Origin: Rhodohalobacter sulfatireducens
GTDB taxonomy: Bacteria; Bacteroidota; Rhodothermia; Balneolales; Balneolaceae
Direction: 5' to 3'
Length of the DNA stretch: 64,000 nucleotides
Assembly (NCBI RefSeq): GCF_022012475.1
Contig: NZ_JAKLWS010000007.1
Span: forward strand, 113,159 to 177,158
The notes below the pieces were generated by a model. It was not told where the DNA came from and ran no database searches. It saw only the letters and a list, made by a program, of their open reading frames with translations. Positions 34,305 through 44,016 of the stretch are shown here, in pieces; within the stretch, counting starts at the first letter, position 1; each line of letters opens with the position of its first letter. The position numbers were made by a program, and so were the translations under genes.

Positions 34305-34739
34305 TTAGTTTTCGCAATAATCTTTCACTGCATCCATATCTTTTTCCAGTGCTTTTTTGACAAACCCTTTCATGAGAGGAACCATAAGTTTTGAAAAAAA
34401 TTTATAGGGACGGGTTTCCATCTCAAGAGTAAGTTCGCAACCCCCATCTTTTTCTTTGACGGTAAATAGAGAATCCCAGATGGTTCCCTGGGTGTCGGAT
34501 ACAATTCGGATATGATCGTTTTCAACTAACTCTGTCACTTCCAGTACAGTTGCTGCTTCTCTTCCATTAAATTCGCGAGTTTCTTTAAATTTGGTGCCCA
34601 CTCCCGATTTTATTTCAGATAAAAACTTCACGTCAACAATGTCGGGTACTGCTTTTGAGAAATTCCGGATGTCAGAGATAGTTTCAAATACTCCTCCCGC
34701 TGGAGCTTCGACCTGCCGAGTAACTTTAATTGTACTCAT
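34305..34739 (-). CDS. SRPBCC-fold (START/polyketide-cyclase-like) protein
   Basis: A 144-residue single-domain cytoplasmic protein of the SRPBCC superfamily. The opening VTRQVEAPAGGVFETISDIR with a later W/F-rich strand set (VGTKFKETREFNGREAATVL, CELTLEMETRPY) and a long C-terminal helix (FVKKALEKDMDAVKDYC) make the helix-grip fold that cradles hydrophobic ligands. The ligand is unknown. It lies 195 bases before the matrixin gene on the same strand; operator-like repeats in that gap suggest the matrixin gene has its own promoter. Confidence 0.85.
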   Translation of the reverse strand: MSTIKVTRQVEAPAGGVFETISDIRNFSKAVPDIVDVKFLSEIKSGVGTKFKETREFNGREAATVLEVTELVENDHIRIVSDTQGTIWDSLFTVKEKDGGCELTLEMETRPYKFFSKLMVPLMKGFVKKALEKDMDAVKDYCEN

Positions 34740-35091
34740 CGTAATAGGATTAGCGTTCTAATTTCTCTAACGATACATATTCTGAATCAATATACCTTTT
34801 AAGAATCATCGTCTCTCGAGTCCATCTCGCCTGCCGAACTTTAAAGCAATAGAACGTGGTATTCGGCAGGTGAAAAAGATAACCCTCAAAAAAGACGACA
34901 CCCGCAGTAGAGCATACCGGAAAGGAAACCACGGCGACACAGAGAATTCACGGCAGGCACTACGTTGAGTCTCATGTGACTTCTTTGAGCCGTTGTGGTA
35001 AAAGACTGCCCTAATTTCTGAATCCTTAATACACTCGTTGATAAAGTATCACAGAGTTCACCAGCTTAAAAAGACAATGGCTGAACGGAAC

Positions 35092-35142
35092 TAGCGCAAG
35101 TTTGCAACTTGTGCTTCAGGGTCCAAGTTACAAACTTGAACC
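35092..35142. repeat. REP-like palindromes with CAAG/CTTG core
   Basis: TAGCGCAAGTTTGCAACTTG, ending TGC (35092-35114), is followed by GTCCAAGTTACAAACTTGA, ending ACC (35121-35142). The first matches, inverted, 63429-63450, and the second resembles 63385-63407, so the pair recurs as a unit. Confidence 0.8.
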
Positions 35143-35246
35143 AGTGAGAAGCTTTAGCTTTTTTTATGGAACGCGAAATGGAATTTTTGGACATCAGATC
35201 GAGCACTTTTACTGCATATAAATAATTATTTCTTGGTTTACTGTGA

Positions 35247-35268
35247 ACGGGCAAGCTGCCCGTTGTAC
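35247..35268. repeat. REP-like palindrome related to the carA-carB element
   Basis: ACGGGCAAGCTGCCCGT followed by TGTAC. The copy at 24881-24902 reads ACGGACAAGCTGTCCGT then TGTAC on the opposite strand. The two differences sit at paired positions, so the stem is preserved. Confidence 0.75.
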
Positions 35269-35281
35269 AATAAAATTCAAA

Positions 35282-38200
35282 TCAATAATCCTTCTTCCAC
35301 TGAAGGTCAATTCCCTGGCGGGTGTCGTCTCCCTGGGTAATGATCAATTCAAGATTTTCCCTGAGCATTATCTCCAATGTAAAAAGCGTTTTAGGACTGG
35401 TTCCGTCAATCTCGTTTAAAATGGCAAAAAATGTAGACGGATTGAGATACCACCCGGTTTTAATTACGGTATTATTTGAACCGGATTGTGAATTATCGAT
35501 CTCAACCACATCAATCCCCAACCGCCGGGAAGCAAGCATCTCAACCCTGTCTAACACAACTTCCAGGGCAAAATCTGCAGCTGATGGACTGTTACTGCTA
35601 CCCGCTACGACCTGCTCCCACGATTCGAGTTCATAAAATGGTCGCCCGAATAGTGTATAACTGATGATATCCTGAAGTTCCAATTCGGGTTGGCTGTCAA
35701 ACCGAAATTCAGGTTCTTCGAGTGTCCCCTCAATAATGTAGAAGATCTGAACTCCTGCGGCTTGCGGTGGTGTATAACGGCTTCGAATCTGCAATTCGGG
35801 ATTATTCACAGGTCCGTAAAATGAAACCAGAGCTTCTTCCAACTCAAACTCCTTGCCAAGTGGCCTGGCATAACCGTCAACTCCCTCGAGTGAACCAAAC
35901 ATCTGCAAATCCTGCTCGGGTTGTTTTACAAGATCCACTTCCCCTCCCAGTTCAACCTCCATATCCAGGTATTGACGGTTCCGAATAAAAAATTCGCGTT
36001 CAAATCCAATGGTCATCTCCATCTCCAACGCGTCAAAAATTTCGCTGGACAACTCTTCCTGGTTTGGATTATCCAGCTCCACCGACTCAACCGAAGTTTC
36101 TCCAAAATCCTGCAGGTAGTAAAATCCATTCAAAAATGTAAGCTGACCCTTTAACATGGGGGCTGTAGCCATTCCACTCATTGTGGCATTCATATTGATT
36201 ATGGCTCTATAATCCGATGTATTGAGTAAACTAAACTGATTCGCCATGATTGTGATGTCCACCTCCTCCGGCTCCAGGCCTTGCATTCGAACCCGACCGT
36301 TCGCCTTCAGACTTCCCGACCCGCTTCTTGCCGTAAACTGTTGCAGATCAACTGTTTCTCTCTTAAAGAGAAGGTTTGAAGAGATCTCTGATAGCGTAAT
36401 TCCGGCCGGTATAATTCGCATCGAACCTTTTGCCAGTTGCATATCACCCTCGGCCTGAAGGTTGTTCATGGCACCCGTTAATGTAACAGCCCCTTCCAGT
36501 CTGCCGGAAACCCCGCGTACCAACTCCCTGTTTACGTAACTATTGAGTAGCGCTAAATCGAAATTATTGGTTTTAAGGTCTACAAAAATCTCATCATCGC
36601 CAGTGGGGATGTAAACCTCCGCTCTCTTCAAATCAACCAGGAACGGCAAGTCTGCATCGAAATCAAGAATTTCTCGCTGATCTCTTACAATCGATCCGCT
36701 GAATTTTATATGCTCATTTTCGTGTAAGTACGCAATATCCATTCCAACCGTATCAACCCGAATGCCGGAAAAGAGGCCGCTGGAGATGTTAAAATGTCCT
36801 TCTAAATCCGGACTGCCGGCGATGCCTCCGAGACTAGATTCCAGGGAAACAGTTCCTTCAGTCTGCTGCGGGTTACCTTCCGGCAGGAAAGATAGCCAGT
36901 AACTCAGTTGAGACTCATTAACATTAAATTCACCCTCAATCTGATGCTCAAAAAACTGGTCGTCGAAAGTTAGAGGATCACCGGGAAGATAGGGCACACG
37001 CAAAGATCCCTCAGCCAACTGCCTGCTTTGATACCAACTTTCAAGGGATGCGGTAAGCCACTCATCTTTTATATCCATATTGATATTCAGTGAATCCATC
37101 TCTCCCCCATGCAAATTCAGCTCTGTCAGGTTTCCGGTCATGGATGCCTCAAGATGATCCGGGCTGTTATCTACGGATATGGAGCCGTTTAAATATCCGT
37201 TGAAATAACTTTCTTTAAGGATGGTTTCCTGCAGGACACCAATATTCAAGTTCTGTGCACTTAAACCGGCCTGTTGGTAAAGCGAATCAATTCTTGGTGC
37301 CCAAAATTCTAAATATGCCTCTCCATTATCTGTTGAAATCGTAAGCGTATCGACCTGAAGCATGTTGTTTGAATAGTTGATATTAAATGGATTTTCCAGA
37401 TTTAACTCTCTGAGCTGTGTTTGAAAAGATACTTCATTCGTTGTGAGTGTTGATTTCGTTGAATCAACCATAAAGGTGCCGCTATGTTTCAGGGAACTGT
37501 CATTTCCATTGGTTATTGTCAGGCTCAGGTTACCTTCTGTTAGCAGGTCTCGTTTTTTTGCATACATATAAACTTGCATGTCCTGAACGCTTTTTTGATA
37601 AACAGCCGGTTCACTCAACTTCACATTCAGATCAACCTCGGGATCATCCAGGATATAAGACACCATTCTTCCCGAAATTTGTCGAGCAGTAAATAATGTA
37701 TCCACGACCACATTTTCTAGGTTTAAGTCGCCGTTAAACTCCAGCATGCCTCCTGCGTTTCTGCCCAGGTTCCCACTTATTGTTCCCTCCGATTCGAGAG
37801 TTTCTATTGCAAAAAGAGGTGCAAGCGGTTGCAAATCTTTAAGGTTTGCGACGAAATTTAGTCGGTTTGCACTGTTAGTGAGTTCAAATAAGTGATGATC
37901 AAGGGTGAAGGATGCATCCGCTATAGAGCTCACAAGAGACCCATCATCAACAATTACGAATTGATCCTCAATTTTAAAATCTGTACTTAGTTCTTCAATC
38001 TCTTCACCATTCACAATACTTGAATCAAAATTGGCGGTCGCCAAAATTGTCATCTGTTCAGGATCGAATGATGTACCGCTCCCTTCTACTGTTCCGTTCA
38101 GGAATGTTGGAAAGTCCCCCAGGCCATTCAATTCGGCAAGGTTCATTCGGCTCATCTCCAGGTTAAATTCATATTCCGGCAGAGATTGCCAATCGTCTAT

Positions 38201-39739
38201 GTTGAAATCCATAATTGCACTACTTTCCTGAAGTTGGCCACTCAACCGGCCATGAACCTGATTTTGGTCAATACTCCCTGCAAAGCTGAAGCTCGAAAAT
38301 TGCTGACTATAAATTTCACTGCCTGAAATAATTATATCTGATGATCCTGAGAAATTTTGGGGATCAAACCCCATACCCATCGCGTCTATTTTAATATCCA
38401 GGTTGCCGGCATATGTTTGATCCTGTAACCACAGTCCGGGATTAAATTGACCCGAATTTATATAAAATTTCCAACCGGGTTGTGATCCAAAAAGTGAATC
38501 AATTTCTGCCGCAATAGAGATCTCTTCATTTTGGTAAGCTAATGTTCCATCCATATTTAGTTCACCATTTTCAAGACTATAGGCCATGCTCAATTGATCA
38601 ACCCCATACTTTTGATACTCTGTATTTACGATATCCAAAGAACCCTGCCATTCAGAATCATCAAATGAATCAAGCAACATCAATCCCTCTCCCCAAAAAT
38701 TCAGAGATTGTATATAGGGTGTATTTTCAAGCCCCGTTAAAAGTGGGCCATCCAACTCCTCAAATTCAACTCTTAGCTCTTGCAAGCTCATCGATTCTTG
38801 TAAACTGGCGATCGCCTGAATATGAAATCTCTGCAGTCCATTACCGGAGGCATCTACATCAAACTCTAAATTTTCAAGTGTACCGGTTGCACCCAATTCT
38901 ATTTCAAGGTTTTGTTCGATGGGTGCCTCAGCTGAATATTCAGCAATATCCCGCCAGGATAGAGGTGAAAGTTCTGCCTCCTGCTCAATTTCGCCATCCT
39001 CACCATACCGGGCAGACCCTCGTAAAACCGATCGGCCGGTGTTAATGACAATTGAATCCAGTGTATAGCGTCCATCTTGAGCCGCACCGGCCAGGTATAT
39101 ATCCACAGGTTGGGGTAACCTTCCTTCCCGAATAGAAAAATCAAGATCCCGAAGATTCCCCGAAATGCCCGACTCCAGGATTCCGGCGGAAAGACTTGCA
39201 GAAATATCATCCACAAATAGACGGTCGTCAGGAAGATACTGCTCAGAGTGAATTTCAATATTTGTTCCTGTTAGTGAAATATTTTCCACATACCAGTACA
39301 AAGGTTCTGACTCAGTAACGGTTTCATCTCTTTCAGGTATCAAATTCAAAACGTTCCAGGATGAGTCCGCCTGCTGCTCCACAAAAATATTTGATCCGAA
39401 TAATTCTACTGATTCAATGGTGTGGGGTGAAAATAGAACCGAGAAAAGATCATACTGAATTTTAACTGAATCGACGGTTGCAATGTTTTCGGATAAACTG
39501 TCATCCAGTGCTATATTCCTGACAGTAAATCCACTCAGAAGGTCACCCTCTATCTTGTTGACAGATAGATTTCCATTTAGTTGCTGATTGATCTGCTCTT
39601 CAGCAATACCACGGACCTTTTCAAACAGCCAATCAGATTTAAGCAGTAATCGACCGCTAAACAGAAGAATAAACAGCAAGATTGCTGCTATTATCCATCC
39701 CCTGTATCTTCGTTTTTTATGTGGTTTATTTTCACTCAT
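35282..39739 (-). CDS. tamB: TamB-like translocation/assembly (AsmA-superfamily lipid-groove) protein
   Basis: A 1485-residue envelope protein: a short basic cytoplasmic start, one membrane helix (~15-33, WIIAAILLFILLFSGRLLL), then a very long run of beta-strand repeats in the periplasm, ending in the conserved TamB (DUF490) C-terminus (YTPPQAAGVQIFYIIEGTLE, then EPEFRFDSQPEL... ILREDLELIITQGDDTRQGID-like end). TamB forms a hydrophobic groove bridging the membranes and works with TamA in outer-membrane protein assembly or lipid transfer. Its start overlaps the tamA stop by one base (TAATG), so the pair is translated together. Length is within the family range. Confidence 0.93.
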   Translation of the reverse strand: MSENKPHKKRRYRGWIIAAILLFILLFSGRLLLKSDWLFEKVRGIAEEQINQQLNGNLSVNKIEGDLLSGFTVRNIALDDSLSENIATVDSVKIQYDLFSVLFSPHTIESVELFGSNIFVEQQADSSWNVLNLIPERDETVTESEPLYWYVENISLTGTNIEIHSEQYLPDDRLFVDDISASLSAGILESGISGNLRDLDFSIREGRLPQPVDIYLAGAAQDGRYTLDSIVINTGRSVLRGSARYGEDGEIEQEAELSPLSWRDIAEYSAEAPIEQNLEIELGATGTLENLEFDVDASGNGLQRFHIQAIASLQESMSLQELRVEFEELDGPLLTGLENTPYIQSLNFWGEGLMLLDSFDDSEWQGSLDIVNTEYQKYGVDQLSMAYSLENGELNMDGTLAYQNEEISIAAEIDSLFGSQPGWKFYINSGQFNPGLWLQDQTYAGNLDIKIDAMGMGFDPQNFSGSSDIIISGSEIYSQQFSSFSFAGSIDQNQVHGRLSGQLQESSAIMDFNIDDWQSLPEYEFNLEMSRMNLAELNGLGDFPTFLNGTVEGSGTSFDPEQMTILATANFDSSIVNGEEIEELSTDFKIEDQFVIVDDGSLVSSIADASFTLDHHLFELTNSANRLNFVANLKDLQPLAPLFAIETLESEGTISGNLGRNAGGMLEFNGDLNLENVVVDTLFTARQISGRMVSYILDDPEVDLNVKLSEPAVYQKSVQDMQVYMYAKKRDLLTEGNLSLTITNGNDSSLKHSGTFMVDSTKSTLTTNEVSFQTQLRELNLENPFNINYSNNMLQVDTLTISTDNGEAYLEFWAPRIDSLYQQAGLSAQNLNIGVLQETILKESYFNGYLNGSISVDNSPDHLEASMTGNLTELNLHGGEMDSLNINMDIKDEWLTASLESWYQSRQLAEGSLRVPYLPGDPLTFDDQFFEHQIEGEFNVNESQLSYWLSFLPEGNPQQTEGTVSLESSLGGIAGSPDLEGHFNISSGLFSGIRVDTVGMDIAYLHENEHIKFSGSIVRDQREILDFDADLPFLVDLKRAEVYIPTGDDEIFVDLKTNNFDLALLNSYVNRELVRGVSGRLEGAVTLTGAMNNLQAEGDMQLAKGSMRIIPAGITLSEISSNLLFKRETVDLQQFTARSGSGSLKANGRVRMQGLEPEEVDITIMANQFSLLNTSDYRAIINMNATMSGMATAPMLKGQLTFLNGFYYLQDFGETSVESVELDNPNQEELSSEIFDALEMEMTIGFEREFFIRNRQYLDMEVELGGEVDLVKQPEQDLQMFGSLEGVDGYARPLGKEFELEEALVSFYGPVNNPELQIRSRYTPPQAAGVQIFYIIEGTLEEPEFRFDSQPELELQDIISYTLFGRPFYELESWEQVVAGSSNSPSAADFALEVVLDRVEMLASRRLGIDVVEIDNSQSGSNNTVIKTGWYLNPSTFFAILNEIDGTSPKTLFTLEIMLRENLELIITQGDDTRQGIDLQWKKDY

Positions 39740-41679
39740 TAAAATGCCTGGCCAATACTAAAATGAATTCCAATTCTGTCCCACGCCGATCCATAATCCC
39801 AACCATTGTAGATCCGTAAATCTTCCTCAGTGGGATTGAGTTTATAGGCAATATCCACCCTGACGGGACCAATGGGAGATTGATATCGAAAGCCTCCACC
39901 TGCACCAAATTGAAGTGGGCGGCTTGGCAACGATGCAATATTTTGCCACACCTGGCCTCCATCAAGAAAAGCGGCTACTCCAAAATTTGGAATGATACGG
40001 TCTAAAGTCTGTCTCAGCTCGATGTTAAAAAGAAATGTTGCACGGCCACCCAGCGGAATAAAGGAATCGAATGCCCCATTCTCGGTAAATGCGGGAGCTT
40101 TGGGTCCCAGATTTTGGCGGCCCCATCCGCGAACGGAGTTTGTACCCCCTGAATAATACCGGATATTTGACGGCAGGCTGTCGGGTTGTGTATAGAAAAT
40201 AACACCGCCATTCACACGATTTGCGAGTGTTAATGAATTTGTGATCTGTGTGTATTTCCGAACATCTAGATTTAATTTCTGAAATTTAAATGTCGATTCG
40301 CCAAATGTACCGGAAAGCTCTATGGATGGTTGCAATACCCACCCTCTTTGTCCACGTGAATAACCCTCACTGTAATAACCAGACAGCACAAAGGATGATT
40401 TGTCATATGAAAGTACAGTATCCGGCAGATCCACCTGTTGATCTCTCGAAAGCTCCTCGTTCAATGAATATTCATAAGAGAGCGAGGCTGTTTTATTGCG
40501 GTCGATCTGGTAAATTAAGCTGCTGTTCAAACCCACCTGGAACAACTCGAACGCTTCTTCAAGCCGGTGCAAACCAAAAAGTGAGGTCACGTTTCGGCTT
40601 TTTGAGTTAAAGATATAGGGCACCAGGTAATCGCTTGACAGCCGCTGTTCTATAAATGAAGCTCTTGCGTTTGCACTGTATCGGTGCCCTCTTCCATTTA
40701 TATTCCTGTGCTCCCATTGAGCCTGTCCCCTGATGATCTCTTCCATACCTACACCTACTGATGCCTCGATCGTTCGCGGTTCAAATTCGCGAACCCGGAT
40801 CAATGTTGAGAGTGTTGAATCGTACTCCTGTTCCGGCAAAGTGATGGTTGCAAATCTAAAAAGGTGATGATTGAAGATATTTCGCTGTGCATTTTGGATT
40901 TCATCTCTCGTATATAGGTCTCCTTCACGTAATCCCGATTGTCGGAGAAGCATTCTCTTGGGTATACTCAATTCACCCTCCACCTGGAATTCCCTAAAAT
41001 AGGTTTTAGAATTTGGTGTGATCCGGATCTTAACATCTACCAATCCGGCAAGTGAATCAACAGCGGTTTGAATCTCAATTTCAGGCCAGGCATAACCCAA
41101 ATTTCCTAAAGCCTGGAGGAAAGCTCCTTCTACATCAGGTTGCCGGATGGGCTCAAATCTTCTTCCCTCACGGTATTGATGCCTGGATATGGCACGTTCA
41201 AAATCCCGGGTCTCCCTAATTTCCCGGCTGATAGAGCTGTCGGCCTGTATGTTCACCTCAGTGGAGTGAATAGAAAGTGGCACCCCTTCTATTACGGTGA
41301 ATAGGATATTCTTTTTCCACTCCTTATCCCCTTCCGTTACATGATAGTCCACCTCAACGTTGTGAAACCCCCTGCGTTCATAATATCTTCGCAATCGAAT
41401 TTGATCCCTTCGAACTTCATTCTCCGTATACAGGAAATTATCAAAACGTTTGAATATTTTTTGAACAAGGGAGGGACTCTCGTTGGCTATGGCATTCATC
41501 AGCACAATATTACGGTAGGTTTCATTACCCTCTATCTCCACACTCCATACCACAGGAGATCTTTCAGGTGCTTCCTCCTGCTGAAATGCATAAAGATCAT
41601 TCACAGTGATGAAAACCATCAACCATAAAATTGTAACTTTACCGGCTGTAATTGTGTTCTTTTTTAAATATGACAGCAA
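39739..41679 (-). CDS. tamA: TamA/BamA-type outer-membrane barrel with POTRA domains
   Basis: A 646-residue outer-membrane protein: signal peptide, periplasmic POTRA domains (~45-275; VVWSVEIEGNETYRNIVLMN is a typical POTRA start, and FREFQVEGELSIPKRMLLR begins the last) and a 16-strand Omp85 barrel from ~290. The barrel holds the surface-antigen signature (RYYSGGTNSVRGW, then GPVRVDIAYKLNP near the end) and finishes GIHFSIGQAF with the terminal Phe of the Bam signal. It is first in a two-gene unit with tamB, which supports the TamA assignment over BamA. It has fewer POTRA domains than BamA's five. Confidence 0.92.
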   Translation of the reverse strand: MLSYLKKNTITAGKVTILWLMVFITVNDLYAFQQEEAPERSPVVWSVEIEGNETYRNIVLMNAIANESPSLVQKIFKRFDNFLYTENEVRRDQIRLRRYYERRGFHNVEVDYHVTEGDKEWKKNILFTVIEGVPLSIHSTEVNIQADSSISREIRETRDFERAISRHQYREGRRFEPIRQPDVEGAFLQALGNLGYAWPEIEIQTAVDSLAGLVDVKIRITPNSKTYFREFQVEGELSIPKRMLLRQSGLREGDLYTRDEIQNAQRNIFNHHLFRFATITLPEQEYDSTLSTLIRVREFEPRTIEASVGVGMEEIIRGQAQWEHRNINGRGHRYSANARASFIEQRLSSDYLVPYIFNSKSRNVTSLFGLHRLEEAFELFQVGLNSSLIYQIDRNKTASLSYEYSLNEELSRDQQVDLPDTVLSYDKSSFVLSGYYSEGYSRGQRGWVLQPSIELSGTFGESTFKFQKLNLDVRKYTQITNSLTLANRVNGGVIFYTQPDSLPSNIRYYSGGTNSVRGWGRQNLGPKAPAFTENGAFDSFIPLGGRATFLFNIELRQTLDRIIPNFGVAAFLDGGQVWQNIASLPSRPLQFGAGGGFRYQSPIGPVRVDIAYKLNPTEEDLRIYNGWDYGSAWDRIGIHFSIGQAF

Positions 41680-41830
41680 ATTTCAGATATATATTTCTTA
41701 AAAATAAGAATATTGAGCATTCATCTTTCAATTTAAAAGGCATATTCAATTATTCTAATAACAAGTACCCCTTTTGGCACGCAACTTCTCTTCACAACGC
41801 ATTCACAATTTGCAAGTAGCTTTAGAACCT

Positions 41831-42433
41831 ATGATTAAACAATCAAAATTATTCCCGCGATGGCTTGGCCTAATCACGATTATCGGCTTTCTTTTCGTAA
41901 CAACCATTAGTTGTGGGAATGAAACGCTCGACGATTTTAGTGATCGTTCTTTTGAACTGACCAATCAAAATGGTGAAGAAGTTACATTTCCCGATGATTT
42001 TGAAGGTGCGCCCCTCGTTATGGGATTCATTTATACCAATTGTCCTGATATTTGTTCATTTATAACGGCAAATGTTCATGATGTGTATCAACAAATGGAG
42101 AATCCCGGTGATGTTCAATTTGCCCTCGTCACATTTGATCCCCAGCGAGATTCACCAGAGGTGTTAAAAAAGTACGCCAAGGCATTTGAAATGGATCATG
42201 AACCGTTTCAGTTCCTTACGGCAGACTCCAGTACAATCGCTTCGTTTATGGATCGTGTAAGTGTTCGAATACAAGAGTCCTACTCTGAAGAGTCAGAAGA
42301 CGGTGAGAGAATGTATTTCCTCAATCATTCTGATAAAATATTACTGATTAATGAGAACTCAGAACTTATCTTTGATTATGGGGGAAGTATGACTCCCGTC
42401 AACATTATCATTGAAGATTTAAACAAACTATGA
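41831..42433 (+). CDS. Sco1/SenC-type copper chaperone lipoprotein
   Basis: A 200-residue lipoprotein (lipobox TISC, Cys28) with a thioredoxin-like fold. It carries copper ligands Cys71 and Cys75 in YTNCPDICSF and a His in FLNHSDKILLI, the CxxxC...H set of Sco proteins that place copper in the CuA centre of cytochrome oxidase. I start it at ATG 41831; an in-frame TTG at 41774 would add 19 residues before the signal peptide and is unlikely. Its stop overlaps the PCuAC gene by four bases, and the two proteins normally act in sequence. Confidence 0.93.
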   Translation: MIKQSKLFPRWLGLITIIGFLFVTTISCGNETLDDFSDRSFELTNQNGEEVTFPDDFEGAPLVMGFIYTNCPDICSFITANVHDVYQQMENPGDVQFALVTFDPQRDSPEVLKKYAKAFEMDHEPFQFLTADSSTIASFMDRVSVRIQESYSEESEDGERMYFLNHSDKILLINENSELIFDYGGSMTPVNIIIEDLNKL

Positions 42434-42918
42434 TTTACAAAATTACTCAACTATTTATCATCACTTTCCTGCTGATTTCATTTATATCCTGCGCGGGCGA
42501 AGAGGGTGAACAAACAACCGACAATACTGAAGAGTTTGAACTTCCCGCCGACGGAATTGAAATAGCAGACGCCTGGGCAAGACCCGGACAGGTGGATGGA
42601 GTCTCAGCCATTTACATGAATATTCTGAATGGTTCCTCTGTGGCCGATACACTTCTGTCCATTTCATCTCCCGTAGCGGGAATGGTTGAAGTACATGAAA
42701 CCTACGAACAAGAAGAGGGCATGATGGGAATGCGTCCGGCAGAAGTAGTGGCCGCACCGGCACGAGGAGCACTTACGCTTAAACCCGGAGGTCTACACGT
42801 AATGCTGATGCAATTAAATCGTGAACTGAGAGAGGGTGATAGTGTTGAATTTTCCGTTGAGTTTACGAACGGTACAGAGATAACTCTTACTGCTCCTGTT
42901 GAGTCGATGCGACGGTAA
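42430..42918 (+). CDS. PCu(A)C copper chaperone lipoprotein
   Basis: A 162-residue lipoprotein (lipobox SFISC, Cys21) with the PCu(A)C domain. The copper ligands of the H-x-n-M...H-x-M motif are seen as His89 (VEVHETYEQEEGMMGM, with Met98/99/101) and His123-x-Met125 (GGLHVMLMQL). These proteins take up periplasmic Cu(I) and hand it to the CuA site of cytochrome oxidase, often together with Sco1. Translationally coupled to the Sco1 gene. No oxidase genes are in the window. Confidence 0.93.
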   Translation: MIYKITQLFIITFLLISFISCAGEEGEQTTDNTEEFELPADGIEIADAWARPGQVDGVSAIYMNILNGSSVADTLLSISSPVAGMVEVHETYEQEEGMMGMRPAEVVAAPARGALTLKPGGLHVMLMQLNRELREGDSVEFSVEFTNGTEITLTAPVESMRR

Positions 42919-42938
42919 TTAGGACTTCTGAGAATCTA

Positions 42939-43131
42939 TTACCGTCTGCTTTAGCTGACGGTAAGAAAGCATTAAAAAATTATGGCTTTAGCCACATCAT
43001 TCTGTTGGCTTAAGCCAACAATAGTAGATGAGAACCTAAAAAAGCTTAAGTGCATTTAATCACTGATAGTGCAAGCGTCTCGCTTGTGGCCACATGACAG
43101 GAACCGTCGGGACAAGCTTTTCGCACTATCC
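42939..43131. repeat. Composite of four palindromes between PCuAC and cdaA
   Basis: In order: TTACCGTC/GACGGTAA arms (42939-42946, 42957-42964), TGGCTTTAGCCA (42983-42994), the perfect GTTGGCTTAAGCCAAC (43004-43019), then GATAGTGCAAGCGTCTCGC ... GCACTATC (43065-43131), the last sharing the GATAGYGC-AGCGT core with elements at 11153, 58551 and 63779. The 260-base gap lies between converging genes and holds nothing else. Confidence 0.8.
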
Positions 43132-43178
43132 AGAAGATCTCACTATTGCTCACACTCAGTTGAGTCGCCAACTCAATA

Positions 43179-43991
43179 TCAATTCATCTCCAAATCCGCT
43201 TTTTCTGCACTAAAACCAACTCCCTCCTCTTTTACTTCACCGAGTGAAGCCTCCATTTCTGAGCGCAGTTTTTGAATGGATAAGCCACTGGAAAGTGCCC
43301 CGTTTTTTGCAATGGATATACGGCCTGTTTCTTCAGAAACAACTACAACAAAAACGTTATTCGTCTCGCTGATTCCCACTGCAGCCCTGTGACGTGTTCC
43401 AAAAACGGATGAAATGTTTGGATTTTGTGAAATAGGGAGGTAGCAGCTCGCCGCAACAATTCGATTATTCCTGATTATCACCGCGCCGTCGTGCAGAGGA
43501 GTATCTTTTTGAAAAATAGTTTGAAGGAGTGAAGCGTTTACCCTCGCATCCAACTTTACACCAACATCGACCAAATCCTGGAGAGATGAAGTTCTTGCAA
43601 AAACAATCAGTGCACCGGTTTTGGTTTGAGCCATATTCCGAACTGCTTCAATTACTTCCGATACCATATCCACAGACCCGGTCCGTCCCAGAAATCGATC
43701 GAGCGACGTGTTTTGCCCAAGATTGTACAACAGCTTTCGAATTTCAGGTTGAAAAATGATAAAGACCGCTAAAACCCCTACATCGAGAACACTTCTGAGA
43801 AGAAAATTTAAAGTAGTAAAACCGAGCAATCCCACACCTGCATTCAAAAGGATAATAAAGAGCAAACCCAGTGCCGCCTGGATGGCAAACGTTCCCCGAA
43901 TCCACCTGTACAGGTAGTACAAAACAAGGGCAATAACCAGCGTTTCAAGCAGGTCTTTAATGCCAAATTCTATGAATCCAATCGGGATCAA
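43179..43991 (-). CDS. cdaA: Diadenylate cyclase CdaA (cyclic di-AMP synthase)
   Basis: A 270-residue membrane enzyme making cyclic di-AMP from two ATP. Two or three N-terminal helices (LLETLVIALVLYYLYRWIRG, AALGLLFIILLNAGVGLLGF, SVLDVGVLAVFIIFQPEIRK) are followed by the DAC domain with its catalytic motifs DTPLHDGAVIIR (DGA) and VFGTRHRAAVGISE (RHR). Cyclic di-AMP controls potassium and osmotic balance, relevant to a salt-living organism. It follows folP on the same strand, a neighbourhood common in Bacteroidota, with a strong hairpin in the short gap. Confidence 0.96.
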   Translation of the reverse strand: MIPIGFIEFGIKDLLETLVIALVLYYLYRWIRGTFAIQAALGLLFIILLNAGVGLLGFTTLNFLLRSVLDVGVLAVFIIFQPEIRKLLYNLGQNTSLDRFLGRTGSVDMVSEVIEAVRNMAQTKTGALIVFARTSSLQDLVDVGVKLDARVNASLLQTIFQKDTPLHDGAVIIRNNRIVAASCYLPISQNPNISSVFGTRHRAAVGISETNNVFVVVVSEETGRISIAKNGALSSGLSIQKLRSEMEASLGEVKEEGVGFSAEKADLEMN

Positions 43992-44016
43992 TTGATCTAT
44001 CTAATTTTTAGTAGTG

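Larger units (their letters stand above)
34740..35281. other. 542-base gap rich in palindromic repeats, no gene
   Basis: No credible coding frame. It holds CCTGCCGAA/TTCGGCAGG arms (34830-34838 and 34862-34870), a degenerate ACCACGGC...GCCGTTGTGGT palindrome (~34931-35000) and the three REP-like palindromes annotated at 35092-35268. It looks like a collecting point for mobile palindromes before tamB's end. Confidence 0.6.

Noticed and set aside
34750..35254. Short reading frames in the gap before tamB
   Set aside because: They cross palindromic repeats, have no family features and end at random points.
41774..41830. Longer start for the Sco1 gene
   Set aside because: It would begin with TTG and put 19 polar residues before a normal lipoprotein signal; the ATG at 41831 fits.
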